DNA of 64,000 nt from Hydra vulgaris. Lineage: Eukaryota > Cnidaria > Hydrozoa > Anthoathecata > Hydridae. The stretch covers positions 47,572,501-47,636,500 of the forward strand of contig NC_088921.1 of the NCBI RefSeq assembly GCF_038396675.1, written 5' to 3'. The notes below the pieces were generated by a model. That model ran no database searches. It worked only from the letters and a program-made list of their open reading frames with translations, and was not told where the DNA came from. Positions within the stretch are counted from its first letter, which is position 1, and each line of letters starts with the position of its first letter. The translations under genes and the position numbers were made by a program. Of this stretch, positions 34,091-44,585 are shown in pieces.

Positions 34091-34944
34091 TAAATTCTAG
34101 ATTTGAATAAAGTGTCTAATCATGCATTGTTTTTAGGAACATTAAAATAGTCTGATGTATATTTATATAAAAAATATTTTTTCACACTCAAAGATTAAAA
34201 AAATTAATTATCAAATGGGCATAGCTTAAGCTAGACTTTAATGTTTTAATCTTTCTCACTCTACTAAACACAACAGAAGTTAATTATTGATCAAGTAAAT
34301 AAGGAAATTTAAAACAAATTTTGTAACCAGAAAAATTGAAAGATTTTTTCTGATATCTACTTTTTAAACAAAAAAAACTTCGATAGTGGCCAAAATATGG
34401 AACAAATCTAAGAAAAATTTCTAAAATCTGCTAGAAGGGTTGGTGTTATTGAAAATTCATTAAGTGTTGATTTTATTCAAAAAGATAAACTTGAATGAGC
34501 AGAAAAATAGTTATCTCCGTTAATTTTATTAGCTGATAAAAGAAGCGGTTTAGCAAACTATTCGAAAACAAAATTTGAACAAGCTATGGAGCTTATAAAT
34601 TAACTTCATAAAAATGTATTCAACTGAAAGAAAAGAAAGGTTTTATATAAATCAAAGAATGAAGTCTAACTCATAAATTGCGTTAGCCTATTACATGTAT
34701 CATTGACAGCAGACAATGCACTAAATGTAGTTGAAGTTAAGCATAAACAAAAAGGTAAAAAATGAAAGCAAAAAGGTTGTTGCACAAAAGAAAGAGGAAG
34801 TTTAAAAAGGTTTTTATAACATTCGTGCTTCAATGTGAATGCAGGGGGCATAAAATGTAAAACTAGAAGCAGTGTCTGTCCTTTCTTAATATTATGAAGT
34901 ACTTTAGTCGCAAGGCAAATTGTAAAGTAAATAGAAAAAATCTA
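34091..34944. other. Spacer with possible decayed coding
   Basis: Between 34430 and 34860 the plus strand has short protein-like runs (VGVIENSLSVDFIQKDK, ALNVVEVKHKQKGKK) broken by stops. I do not recognise them. Confidence 0.25.
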
Positions 34945-35034
34945 GAAATGATCTTATCGGAAATGAACTTATTAGAAATGATCTTACCAGAAATGATCTT
35001 ATCAGAAATGAAATCATCAGAAATGATCTTTTAC
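34945..35034. repeat. 15-bp tandem repeat, 6 copies
   Basis: The unit GAAATGATCTTATCA is repeated six times with substitutions. Confidence 0.85.
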
Positions 35035-37040
35035 TGCTAGACAAAAATAGTTATAATATATAAAACTGTTATCTTAATGATTTATTACTATAGTTCACCG
35101 ATTTAATTACTTTGATCTACCAGCTTTAAATTTTCCTGACCTTTGCGGTCGTTCAATTGCAGTTCCTTTTTAAATTGAAATATTTGTAAAATAATTTTTT
35201 TTTAATTTAACATTGATTAAATATAAATTAAGACTTATTAAAAAAGTTTTGAAGTTTGGCGAAATTTTGGCAACTGGGTAGTATTAAATATCGGTTGCGT
35301 TATGGCCATGGATTTCATTTAACTTCATTAGATGTTCTTTTAAACTGTTAAACCTCACGCAAGCAAAATATTTTGATGGTGACCATTTTCGGTTTCAATA
35401 TTCTGATAAAATTTGATGATAAAGTTACACTTAACAAGTTTCCCTACAAAAATAAGTCATACAGCTTCACAAGCGATACGTTCATATAGAATTTGAATAT
35501 TCTGCAATTTACCTCTAAAAAATGAAATCTTACAAATATAAGTAAAAAATATAATATATTAAAAAAGAAACTTTTATAAAATTGTAACTATATATGAATT
35601 TGAAATTTTTCTATTGAGATATCAATAAGTTATGTCATTTCACAGTTACTTAGATTAAGACAGTTAACATTTTTATATCAGACAGTAATCTTTTTTGTTT
35701 ATGCAACTGGGTTATAAATAGTACACGGTTTCATAGACTAAATACTTGGAGTTTGAAACATTTATGTTGTTTAGATTAGTATATTGAGATTTCTGCAAAT
35801 AAATTGTCATTTTCAAAGACTTCATCTTAATTCATGATCAACTTCGCAATACAAGTCATTTGCTTGATTCTTACTTGATTTACGCTTTATTAAAAATTGT
35901 TCATTAAAATTAACAAGTTCTTTTACTTTTGCAATTTTTTTTAAATTCATTATAAACATTTAAATTATTATTTGTACACAAAATATTAATAAAAATAACT
36001 AGTTTGAAGCTCTATGTTTAGCATAATATAAAATAGGAAACATTATATAATTGTTTAGCATAAATACATAATATAATTGTTTAGCATAGGAAACATAATA
36101 TAATTGTAAGTATATAGTTAGAAATATAGTATAATTGTCGTATATATATAGTATAAAAACTAGTTTGGCTATCGAAACTTTGAAAAGTTACAACATTTCG
36201 ACATTTCATTAGCCAATCTAACTGTAACATTGCTCATGTACTATAAAATTTTAGGGTTTGAGCTAAGTCAAGTTTCTTTACAACCTAGCAGATTAGAAGT
36301 CATGTTTACACTACTATCGTGAAGATTATGAAAACATAACTTATATTATTGATGCATTATTTTTATATTATTTGGTAAACACATCTTTGACAAAAATCTT
36401 TATAAGATCTGGTAAATTTATTGCAGTGTGATTTTCCACCATACAACTTGAAGTAATTTATCCATTCCATTAATAAGTTATTGCTAGATATGTTATACTA
36501 ATTAATGATTTTTTTTTGTATTAATTCCCAGACTCCAATCACCGCATTTTTTTGCAAAAATTTAGCAATTGACTTAACAATGAATATTCCTAAGTTTTGA
36601 AGATTTTTGCACACGGCCAAAAAGTATCATACTTAAAACATTAAAGAATTTAATTGGTGCACGTGGGGCACTTCTACACCTTTGTTCTCAGTTGTTGCCT
36701 CCATTAGAAATTTTACTTTAGATGCAAACTACTAGCGCTTGACCTATCCTAATATATTGTTATTTTTTACTTTGGTAGAGATTTTATCAAAGATAATTTT
36801 GTATACTAAAAAAAAAATAAGTTTTTATGTTTCTTTTAGACGTTAAATATTTTACTGAATAAACTTTTAACAAATGGAAAGATTATTTATTATCCAATTT
36901 AGCTTTTCAAATTTCTAAACATGATTTTCAATAATGACTATTTTCATTTAGGTTTTGACCATAGTCAGCAACTTATTCTCCAAAATAATTTCAAACAAGC
37001 AGTGTACTTTTTTAAAGTGCATTGTTAAACTTTATATTTT
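35035..37040. other. 2 kb AT-rich region without a recognised gene
   Basis: No ORF of note on either strand. At 36016-36110 a short block (ATAATTGTTTAGCATA) is repeated three times. Nothing else is supported. Confidence 0.35.
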
Positions 37041-37044
37041 ATTA

Positions 37045-37245
37045 AATTTACCCTTAAAAAGGGTAGAAATGTCTACCTTAGGTTAGAGTATGTGATATAC
37101 CTTTCGTAGGGTACAGTTTTCTACCTTCTAAAGGTAGAAAGTTATACCTTAAAGGTAGAAAATGTCAAATCATTATATTTAATATAATTTTCTACCTCAG
37201 AAAGTAGAAAAGTATACCTTACTAAGGATATATCAAATATCCTTT
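37045..37245. repeat. Palindrome-rich element with GGTAGAAA / TTTCTACC motifs
   Basis: At least six GGTAGAAA or TTTCTACC motifs and several ATACCTT motifs alternate in both orientations, starting with a CCCTTAAAAAGGG hairpin. This suggests a decayed fold-back element. It ends where a SINE begins. Confidence 0.5.
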
Positions 37246-37350
37246 TAAGGTGCTTCAAAAAATCCCTACAGTCTTGTCATAGAGCACCGCGGAAGAGCAT
37301 TTAACTAGCTAGTTCACGCCTCCTTACTAACCAAAGTCGCAAATTCCTAA
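37246..37350 (-). mobile_element. SINE, 5'-truncated copy
   Basis: AAGGTGCTTCAAAAAATCCC, CATAGAGCACCGCGG and CACGCCTCCTTAC match the SINE 3' body in reverse complement. The head is missing. Confidence 0.7.
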
Positions 37351-37387
37351 CCAAAACCATGAAACTTCAGATTTTTTTTTTAATTTT

Positions 37388-37543
37388 GTTTTAAGTACCC
37401 CAAGAAGTCCCTTATCACAGAGCACCGCGGATGAGCATTTAATAGGACGTTCACGTCTCCTTCCTAACCGATTTTGCAAAACTTGCCCAGAGATGAGGTT
37501 TGAACCACGGATCCTTTGTTTTAGAGTCCGCTACCACGCAGTG
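37388..37543 (-). mobile_element. SINE, near full length, with an inverted extra head
   Basis: The body (AGTACCCCAAGAAGTCCC, ATCACAGAGCACCGCGG) and tRNA head are present, with the B box as GGTTTGAACC at 37497-37506 on the plus strand. Directly after the head, 37541-37575 repeats the first 35 bases of the head in the opposite direction (AGTGGTAGCGGACTTGCC). The heads meet in a near-perfect palindrome. Confidence 0.75.
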
Positions 37544-37569
37544 GTAGCGGACTTGCCTCTAAAACAAAG

Positions 37570-37675
37570 CTCGTGTTAACCATGAGATCCTCCTGCACAA
37601 TTCATGGCTGCTCGTGTTAACCATGAGATCCTCCTGCACAAGCTGCAGTTAACCATGAGATCCTCATGTACAAGC
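37570..37675. repeat. Three copies of a GTTAACCATGAGATCCTC unit
   Basis: The roughly 26-bp unit starts at 37575, 37616 and 37648, separated by short variable spacers. It begins inside the inverted SINE head. Confidence 0.75.
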
Positions 37676-37689
37676 TAGATATATATGCA

Positions 37690-38416
37690 ATAACAAATAA
37701 CAGTCCAAAATGATATAGATTTTACCTAAATAACAAAACAAAAAGTATCGTGACTCAACCAATTAGTCGTGATGTACCCAAAGACTTTATTTTTGGATCT
37801 TTATTATGTTTACTCTATGTAAACGATATCCACTTAACTTCAAACAAACTTAATTTATTTTTTTTTAGTTGCTGATCATACAAATATTTTCTTTTGACAC
37901 TCCAATATAAAAAAAATATTTTCTACAGTTAATCGTGAGCTGCAACACAAAAACGAATGGTTCAAAGCTAACAAACTTTCCTTAAATATCCTCAAAACCA
38001 AATATATTTTACTTCACAAACCATATAATTCTGATAATTTATCACTTCAGCATATCCAGCTTATGGTCAAAAACATTGATATTGAAAGGATCAATTCAAT
38101 AAAAAATCCTGGGAATATTTTTTCAAGAAAATCTTAATTGAAAAAATCATACTCATCGAAAATAAAATCTCCAAGCCAATCGGCATCATGGATAAAATAA
38201 AACACCTAAATAAAAATTGCTTGAATAATATATATTATTCGTTCATTCACAGTTATATCAATATTGCAATATTGTTTAGACAAGTTAAAAGTCACTTAAA
38301 AAAGTTGACTTTCCCATCTTTCCGAGAACCGCAACTATGGAATTTAATCCTTAAAGAGGAAATAAAAAACAAAAAAGTTATTAAATTATTTAAAAGGAGC
38401 AGTCAAGCAGTGCTTG
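37690..38416 (+). pseudogene. Jockey/CR1-like LINE RT relic, internally deleted
   Basis: Plus strand blocks: VPKDFIFGSLLCLLYVNDIH (VPQGS-LGP-LF--Y-NDI), a decayed ADDTN region near 37870, NEWFKANKLSLNILKTKYIL-like residues and LNKNCLNNIYYSFIHSYINI. Then, with the middle missing, REPQLWNLILKEEIKN. Stops and frameshifts abound. It is cut at 38417-38420 (TTAA) by the Kolobok-type end, so it was probably the insertion target of that element. Confidence 0.7.
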
Positions 38417-38420
38417 TTAA

Positions 38421-41005
38421 GGTGGCACACAACTGAAAACAAGTTTTTTTGTAAATAATCAAAATTTTGATTTTTTTTTTTTTAATGACAATTATTTTAT
38501 ATTAAAATAAAATAAAAAACAGATAATTTTTTTTTTAATTAATTTTATTATCCATAATGGCCAAAAATGGGTTGTAAAACATGTGTTTTTAGTAAATCTT
38601 CAAAACCTAATAACTTAATTTTGCCTCAACTACTGAAACTAAAATTTTGAACATAGCTTCCTAATCATATTTCACCCTGTTTGACCGTGGGAATTTTTAT
38701 AATTTAAATTATTTCATGAAATATTGCATTTCTAACAAAATCACCTAATATATATATGAAATATCAATAAATTCAGCACTATAAACATCAATATTTCACT
38801 TTCTATAACTTTTTATGAAAATTCTGAGGGTTAAATGAAGTATTATATTATGATAAACAAATCCTGAAAATTGTATTATGTAATTCTGTTTTGTTAATGA
38901 GAAAATGTGTTTCAAAGTTTAAAAAAATACATATTGAGAAAAAAGCAAAAATAAGAAAAAAATATATAACAACATAAAAATTATCAAAATCCACCAGAGA
39001 TGTAACTATCAGTTGTTTCTTTTATTTGCTGATCGTCTATGAAACCTTTTTTAACTGCTCTTATTTTTTTTCTCTGCATTTTACTTTTATCCGTTGACTT
39101 TGACTTCATATGTCGAATTCTGGTTTTGTTAACTTTACTTGACGAAGCTAATGTAACAATTCCACTCAAGCCAAAGTATTTTAAAACTTCTAATACACCA
39201 TTAGCACCATCATTATAATGCAGCACTGCTGAGTATGTCCCCATTTCAATTGTAGACTTACTAACAAATGTGTGCTTTGGTACGCGAGACCATATAATAG
39301 AATTTAATGCTTCATTGGCATTTTGCGTCGTTCCATGCAAACATTTAATTAGAAGATCATCAGCCTGAAGATCCTTGATGATTGGTAAAATAAGATTCTT
39401 AATCCAGATAGGTATACATGATTTTGATTTGTAATTTGTATTATTTAGAGCCCAATATTTGCACCAACTTGCCAATCCTCTTGGGCAAAACTGATGTTGC
39501 ATTTGCTGGTTTTCAAAGTTGGTAAAATGAAATAAAATAGCATAAACTGCCTTTTTCATAGCATACAAGTTGTTGACATTTTGACGAATGGCCATGCCAT
39601 AATAGTTTTGCATAGAATTTATACATTTTTCTGTTAGGTTACCTCTACCTGATAAAGGTGTTTTAGTGCCTTTGTGTGCTTTGACTAAATTTCTAAGTCG
39701 TGTACCCAATCTTTTTTGCACATGACCTACACATTCAAGTTTTATTGGAGTGATGTCAAAATCCTGGTAAGGGTTTGAGTTTTTGACATCTTTGAATGAA
39801 GAAGTGTCTCCATCACCTAGAAACTCTTTATAAATTAGATTATTTTTTTTAACCGAGCGATTAAAAATTGTTACTGCTCCTGCAGACTCCATACTTCCAG
39901 ACGAAGATTTGTGATTTATTTCACATTGATGATCAATTATCCAACACTGATATTCTGGAGTTCCTTTTTTACTGTTCCACATTTTACAGCCCATGCAGTA
40001 CTTAGACAAAACTTCAATATCAATGCATTTATCCCCAGAAATCGCAGTAACTACACCGTGCAATGAATTGTGACCGCGTTTCTGCCATGTACCATCAATT
40101 GAAACTCTTACACATGGTATATCCTGAGCAATGTCAACTTTTTTAGAGTCCTTAGTCGCTAATAACATACTTTTCTCTGAAGCACTTTTATAAGCTACCA
40201 TAATAGTTTTGTTTAATTTTTGAAATCCATTTTCAGATATACATTTTAAGTTCATGCAAGATGAAAATGTTTTTATAGCTCCATAACCACAGCCTACTTC
40301 TCGAAAAGCTATTATTGCACGAATATTAACATCATATGGTGAGTTAGCTGTTACTGCATCAAATTTAGCATTTATTGATTTGTTTGATGAATTAAATCTT
40401 TTAACATAATCACAGTGTTCACATTTTAATTGAAACAAATGTGCAAATCCTTTTCTACTGGAATCAACATCTGTTAAAAGTAATGGCTGAAAGCAGTTGT
40501 TGCATGCAGTTTTAGCTATAAGTTCTTTAAGAATTGAAAAATTAATAAAAACAAAATAGTTATCTTTTCCAGAATCAAATGTATTCGAGTAGTTGGGTTT
40601 GATTTTCCTTTCACTAGAACAGCTACTTGCTGCTTGAGTTGTGGACGATGTCATCGTCGATGATAAGATGTAAGAAGAAGATGATTTTTTATTTCCAACA
40701 ACACCATTCCATTTTCGTTTTATCCTTCTTGATAAATTTTGTTTAGTTTTATTTCCTTGTTTATTCATTTAAAAACAACTTTATTCCAACTAAATTGAAA
40801 TCAATTTTTAAATTATTTGGTATAAAATGAGAGAAAAGTTACAGTATAAAAGACTAACATTAACAGATTAAAAACACTCTTGTTCGTAAATAAAATTTTG
40901 AATTATGACTTTTAAAACTGAAAACTAACAAGAGTCTGCGTGAGGGTATTAAGATGCATATTCCAGATCAATTTTTTGATTGGTTGATTCTTTTACGCAT
41001 GCGAG
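38421..41005 (-). mobile_element. Kolobok-type DNA transposon, one end identified
   Basis: TTAA at 38417-38420 is followed by GGTGGCACACAACTGAAAAC. The same terminus, inverted and followed by TTAA, is at 63005. A TTAA target is typical of Kolobok (and piggyBac) elements. The transposase is on the minus strand. No matching inverted end occurs just right of 40768. The right boundary given here is only the last base of similarity to the 62.7 kb region (CATATTCCAGATCA at 40963) and nearby TTAA; it is not established. Confidence 0.6.
38984..40768 (-). CDS. Kolobok/Mutator-like transposase, intact 594-codon ORF
   Basis: A single uninterrupted frame runs from ATG at 40768 to the stop at 38984. The N-terminus is basic and Ser-rich. 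Two CxxC pairs at residues 89-92 and 116-119 look like a zinc ribbon. The catalytic core has VRVSIDGTWQKRGH (D225), a Cys pair near 258-261, GSSG-ME-AGA-like residues near 290, YKEFLGDGDTSSF (D319/D321) and ECVGHVQKRLGTRLR. HGTTQNANEALNSIIW supplies a candidate Glu at 486. This order matches the Mutator-like DDE transposase domain found in cnidarian and insect elements; with a TTAA terminus at 38421 I assign it to a Kolobok-type element. The C-terminus is Lys-rich, probably nuclear. It may still encode a functional protein. Confidence 0.8.
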   Translation of the reverse strand: MNKQGNKTKQNLSRRIKRKWNGVVGNKKSSSSYILSSTMTSSTTQAASSCSSERKIKPNYSNTFDSGKDNYFVFINFSILKELIAKTACNNCFQPLLLTDVDSSRKGFAHLFQLKCEHCDYVKRFNSSNKSINAKFDAVTANSPYDVNIRAIIAFREVGCGYGAIKTFSSCMNLKCISENGFQKLNKTIMVAYKSASEKSMLLATKDSKKVDIAQDIPCVRVSIDGTWQKRGHNSLHGVVTAISGDKCIDIEVLSKYCMGCKMWNSKKGTPEYQCWIIDHQCEINHKSSSGSMESAGAVTIFNRSVKKNNLIYKEFLGDGDTSSFKDVKNSNPYQDFDITPIKLECVGHVQKRLGTRLRNLVKAHKGTKTPLSGRGNLTEKCINSMQNYYGMAIRQNVNNLYAMKKAVYAILFHFTNFENQQMQHQFCPRGLASWCKYWALNNTNYKSKSCIPIWIKNLILPIIKDLQADDLLIKCLHGTTQNANEALNSIIWSRVPKHTFVSKSTIEMGTYSAVLHYNDGANGVLEVLKYFGLSGIVTLASSSKVNKTRIRHMKSKSTDKSKMQRKKIRAVKKGFIDDQQIKETTDSYISGGF

Positions 41006-41418
41006 TTAACATATGTTGACATTTGTTTTGCTTAAAATGGAGTACAGTCGGAGAGGATACGAATATGTTTTTTTTAATATAAATTTATATATATAATATG
41101 GATTTAATATGGATTTATATATATAATATGAGTTTAATAATGAATAATATATCTGTATATGTATGTATGTATGTATGTATACATCCTGCTGTTAATGCTG
41201 TATGTTTTGTATGTATATTTCATCATTAGATATACATTTAATATCAAATTATCTTTTTCATATTTATTGCTATTAAATACTTAATATTTTTAGTCTGATC
41301 AAGAATTTTAAATAGTAATCAATTTAAAAGAGAGTTTTCAGAGTTAACTTGGAGATTGAAAATTTTCAAATTGAATATACTGGATATCTTTTGAATGAAC
41401 ATTATTCATAAAGGTTAT

Positions 41419-41419
41419 G

Positions 41420-41512
<93 letters not shown>

Positions 41513-41515
41513 TTA
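41419..41515. repeat. (TA)n microsatellite
   Basis: Nearly pure TA repeat. Confidence 0.95.
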
Positions 41516-41704
41516 TATATTTATATATACATATATATTTAGTTATATTTATATATAATAAATACATATAAATAAAGGCTCTTTAGGAAGATATATATAA
41601 AATATACTAGTATAATTTACACATACACGCATATAATATGCGTGTGTGAGTGTGTTTGTGTAAATTATACATATATATTTATATTATACATATATATTTA
41701 TATT

Positions 41705-41708
41705 ATAC

Positions 41709-41779
<71 letters not shown>

Positions 41780-41790
41780 AATATATACAT
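41705..41790. repeat. (TA)n / (ATA)n microsatellite
   Basis: TA repeat passing into ATA/AATAAT trinucleotides. Confidence 0.9.
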
Positions 41791-42556
41791 ATATTATTAT
41801 TTTTATAGAATACTTTTTAAATCACTATGTTTCATTCACAATGTTACATCTGAAAATAATATATTCAAGCCGCACTATTTAAAAAATTGTAAGTTATATC
41901 AACATAACACTAGACAAGCAAATTAAGTAGCCAATATAATATAGCAGGGCAGAAATCATTGATTATGTGTGGTTTAAAATTATACAATGAAATAGCTGGT
42001 GGATTTGTTCAACTGGACTCCGAATAATTAACTTATTAAATAGTGAACATCTATCTTGTAAAAGTTACTAAACTAACATTAAGTTGCTAAATAAAAATTA
42101 TTATAATTATTAGATATATATTAAATTGTTTATAATATTTTTAATAGTAATAGTAGTATTAATTATAATAATAAAATGATTATATTTTGTATTATAATTT
42201 TAAATTTATCTTACGATTTTAGGAATACTTATTTACACTTCTACTCTTCATTAAATTCAAAAATAGTTTAAAAAAAGCAACAAGTAAGTTTAAATTTTTA
42301 TTTACATTTTTATTGTTTGTATATTTTTTTCCTTAGAAATTTTATATGAGAAATTTAGAATTTTAAACTTCAACTAAACTATTCTTCGTGTCCAGTCTAT
42401 TATTTCTTGAATCAAGACTACTCTTTAGTATTTTTATAACTTGTTAAAAATGATGTGTGAAATATTATAAATTATATATGATTTTTTGAATAGTATTTTT
42501 GATTCAAATTATTATATAGTTTTTTGTTTATTCTATCACATTTTGATTAAATTAGT

Positions 42557-42943
42557 GGCAGATAATTCTGAAATAAACTTGATGATTTCTAATATAAATA
42601 AGTGTGCTGATGGAATAAATAATATTATTGAAACAACAGAATTAATGGAATCTGAATTTTTGGCCTGCAAATCTCCATTATTTAAAACAGAGGATAACTT
42701 TCTTTCACTGGCATCTTCTGGTTCAAGTGACTGTTTATTTTATTGTGTGTTATTTTCTTTACCTACTGCTGAAGGTTGCAAATATGTTGCCAGATATTTT
42801 GAGAGCGGTACTTTAAATGGTTGCTATCGCAATGTTATTCATTTAAAATTAAAAGAAAAATTTGGAATAAATTTAGTTCTTCCTTATCTTGTTTACACAA
42901 GTCAAGACAGATTCACATTCAAAAAGACAGGCAAATCTCTATA
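42557..42943 (+). CDS. Possible 5' exon of the HMGXB3/KDZ-like gene
   Basis: After AAATTAG at 42550-42556 a frame of about 128 codons follows with protein-like composition ([20 protein letters not shown], then [14 protein letters not shown]), ending in TAA at 42943. The Cys and His spacing vaguely suggests a zinc finger. It lies about 1.6 kb upstream of the first confident exon, same strand. The exon at 44586 needs one incoming base, which several weak donors here could supply. A separate small gene or relic is equally possible. Confidence 0.35.
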
Positions 42944-42982
42944 AAAAGGAAAAACTTCATGGTATTTATATTTCTTATTATT

Positions 42983-43353
<371 letters not shown>

Positions 43354-43719
43354 AAAAATTGTAAATTGCGCACGCCAGACAAATTATGACTGCTGGGCTA
43401 GCACTTTTTTTTGCGCTGGAGATAAATTTTAAACGGAGAAGAGCACATTTTAAAAATGCGCTGAGAATCTAGGAACTTTGAACTGACATTAAATCTCTTT
43501 AAATAAATTTAAAGTTACTTAAATTTTAATAACATGAAACATCAAATGTATTTTTGAAAACTTTTATTTATATTTTAATTATTTGTATTTTTTTTAAATT
43601 TGTTTATAAAAATATTTTTTCACAATTATTACAAATAGTTTCTTTTACATAACTTTATAATATAATTACTATCAATAAATAAATTCTTTTATTAATCTAT
43701 TATGTCAATTTTAAATAAA

Positions 43720-44140
43720 TTTACTGTTTATAGGAGCAGCTTGCTTGGCTCACCATGTTCTTTAAGGAGAGCATTTCTCTTTTTTCTTTTTTTTATTGTT
43801 TTTGTATAGAGTTAGAGAGTTTATTCCATTTTGATGTTTATTCCATTATTCCTATTTGTAAAGAAATTACTTTGCAGTTCACAGTTTTTTATTGACAAAA
43901 AATTTCAGTTTTTAATTTGTTTCCACAAATACGTGAAGCTGGTCATGATCATTGATTAATTAAGGTTATTAAATGTTACTAAATCTGTTCCACTAATTAT
44001 TTTAAAATACTTGAAAGCATCTCCTCTGGTTCTTCTGTCTTCTTATGTTGTGATATTTAAATTTTTTAGCCTTGTAATCATAATTGGGAATGCTTGAAAT
44101 AAATTTTGTAGATTACTTTTGGACTTTTTCATGAGTCTCA
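43720..44140 (-). pseudogene. L2-like LINE RT C-terminal relic
   Basis: In broken minus-strand frames: RLKNLNIT followed, across a frameshift, by EDRRTRGDAFKYFKIISGTD. This is the conserved block near the C-terminus of L2-type RTs (L-LTTLE-RR-RGDLI--FKI--G). Further down, degenerate residues correspond to the FFTNRV--WN-LP region, near 43850. It is short and clearly disabled. Confidence 0.65.
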
Positions 44141-44389
44141 ATTCAATTGATAATTTGAATAGAATACTCGAGAAGTGGTCCTTTGTAGGATACTTGAGAT
44201 ATGGTCCTTATCGAACATTTTTATGTCAATTTTGATAAATTAGTTTCGCAAATATTCAACACTAGGCGGTGTTCAATAAGCAGCATCTACTCCATGGTTT
44301 CCCGCTAGTAAACTAGACAATACTCAGACTAAAGCCATATACTATATATACTTTAAATTGCAAATATTTATCATAGAATATTTTATGAG

Positions 44390-44535
44390 AACATGCAGTG
44401 GAGTGAATATACATCGACTGACTTTAGGAGAACATGGTTGGAGTATACATTCACAAACTGACTTAGGAAGAGCTGGAAGGAAGTGTACACGCATTGACTG
44501 ATTTAGGGAGAACATGCAGGCATTGTCGATATATC
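44390..44535. repeat. Degenerate tandem repeat of about 45 bp, three copies
   Basis: GAACATGCAGTGGAGTGAAT with following CATCGACTGACTTAGG-like sequence recurs at about 44391, 44430 and 44475, with a partial fourth. Confidence 0.6.
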
Positions 44536-44585
44536 AAAGGGTTTTGATATATGGACAAAATAGTGATTCTTATTATTATTTTTAG

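Larger units (their letters stand above)
41006..42556. other. AT-rich region with microsatellites
   Basis: It holds a short TATG repeat (41158-41180), a TA array (41419-41515), a second TA array with ATA units (41705-41790), and otherwise unassigned AT-rich sequence. Confidence 0.6.
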
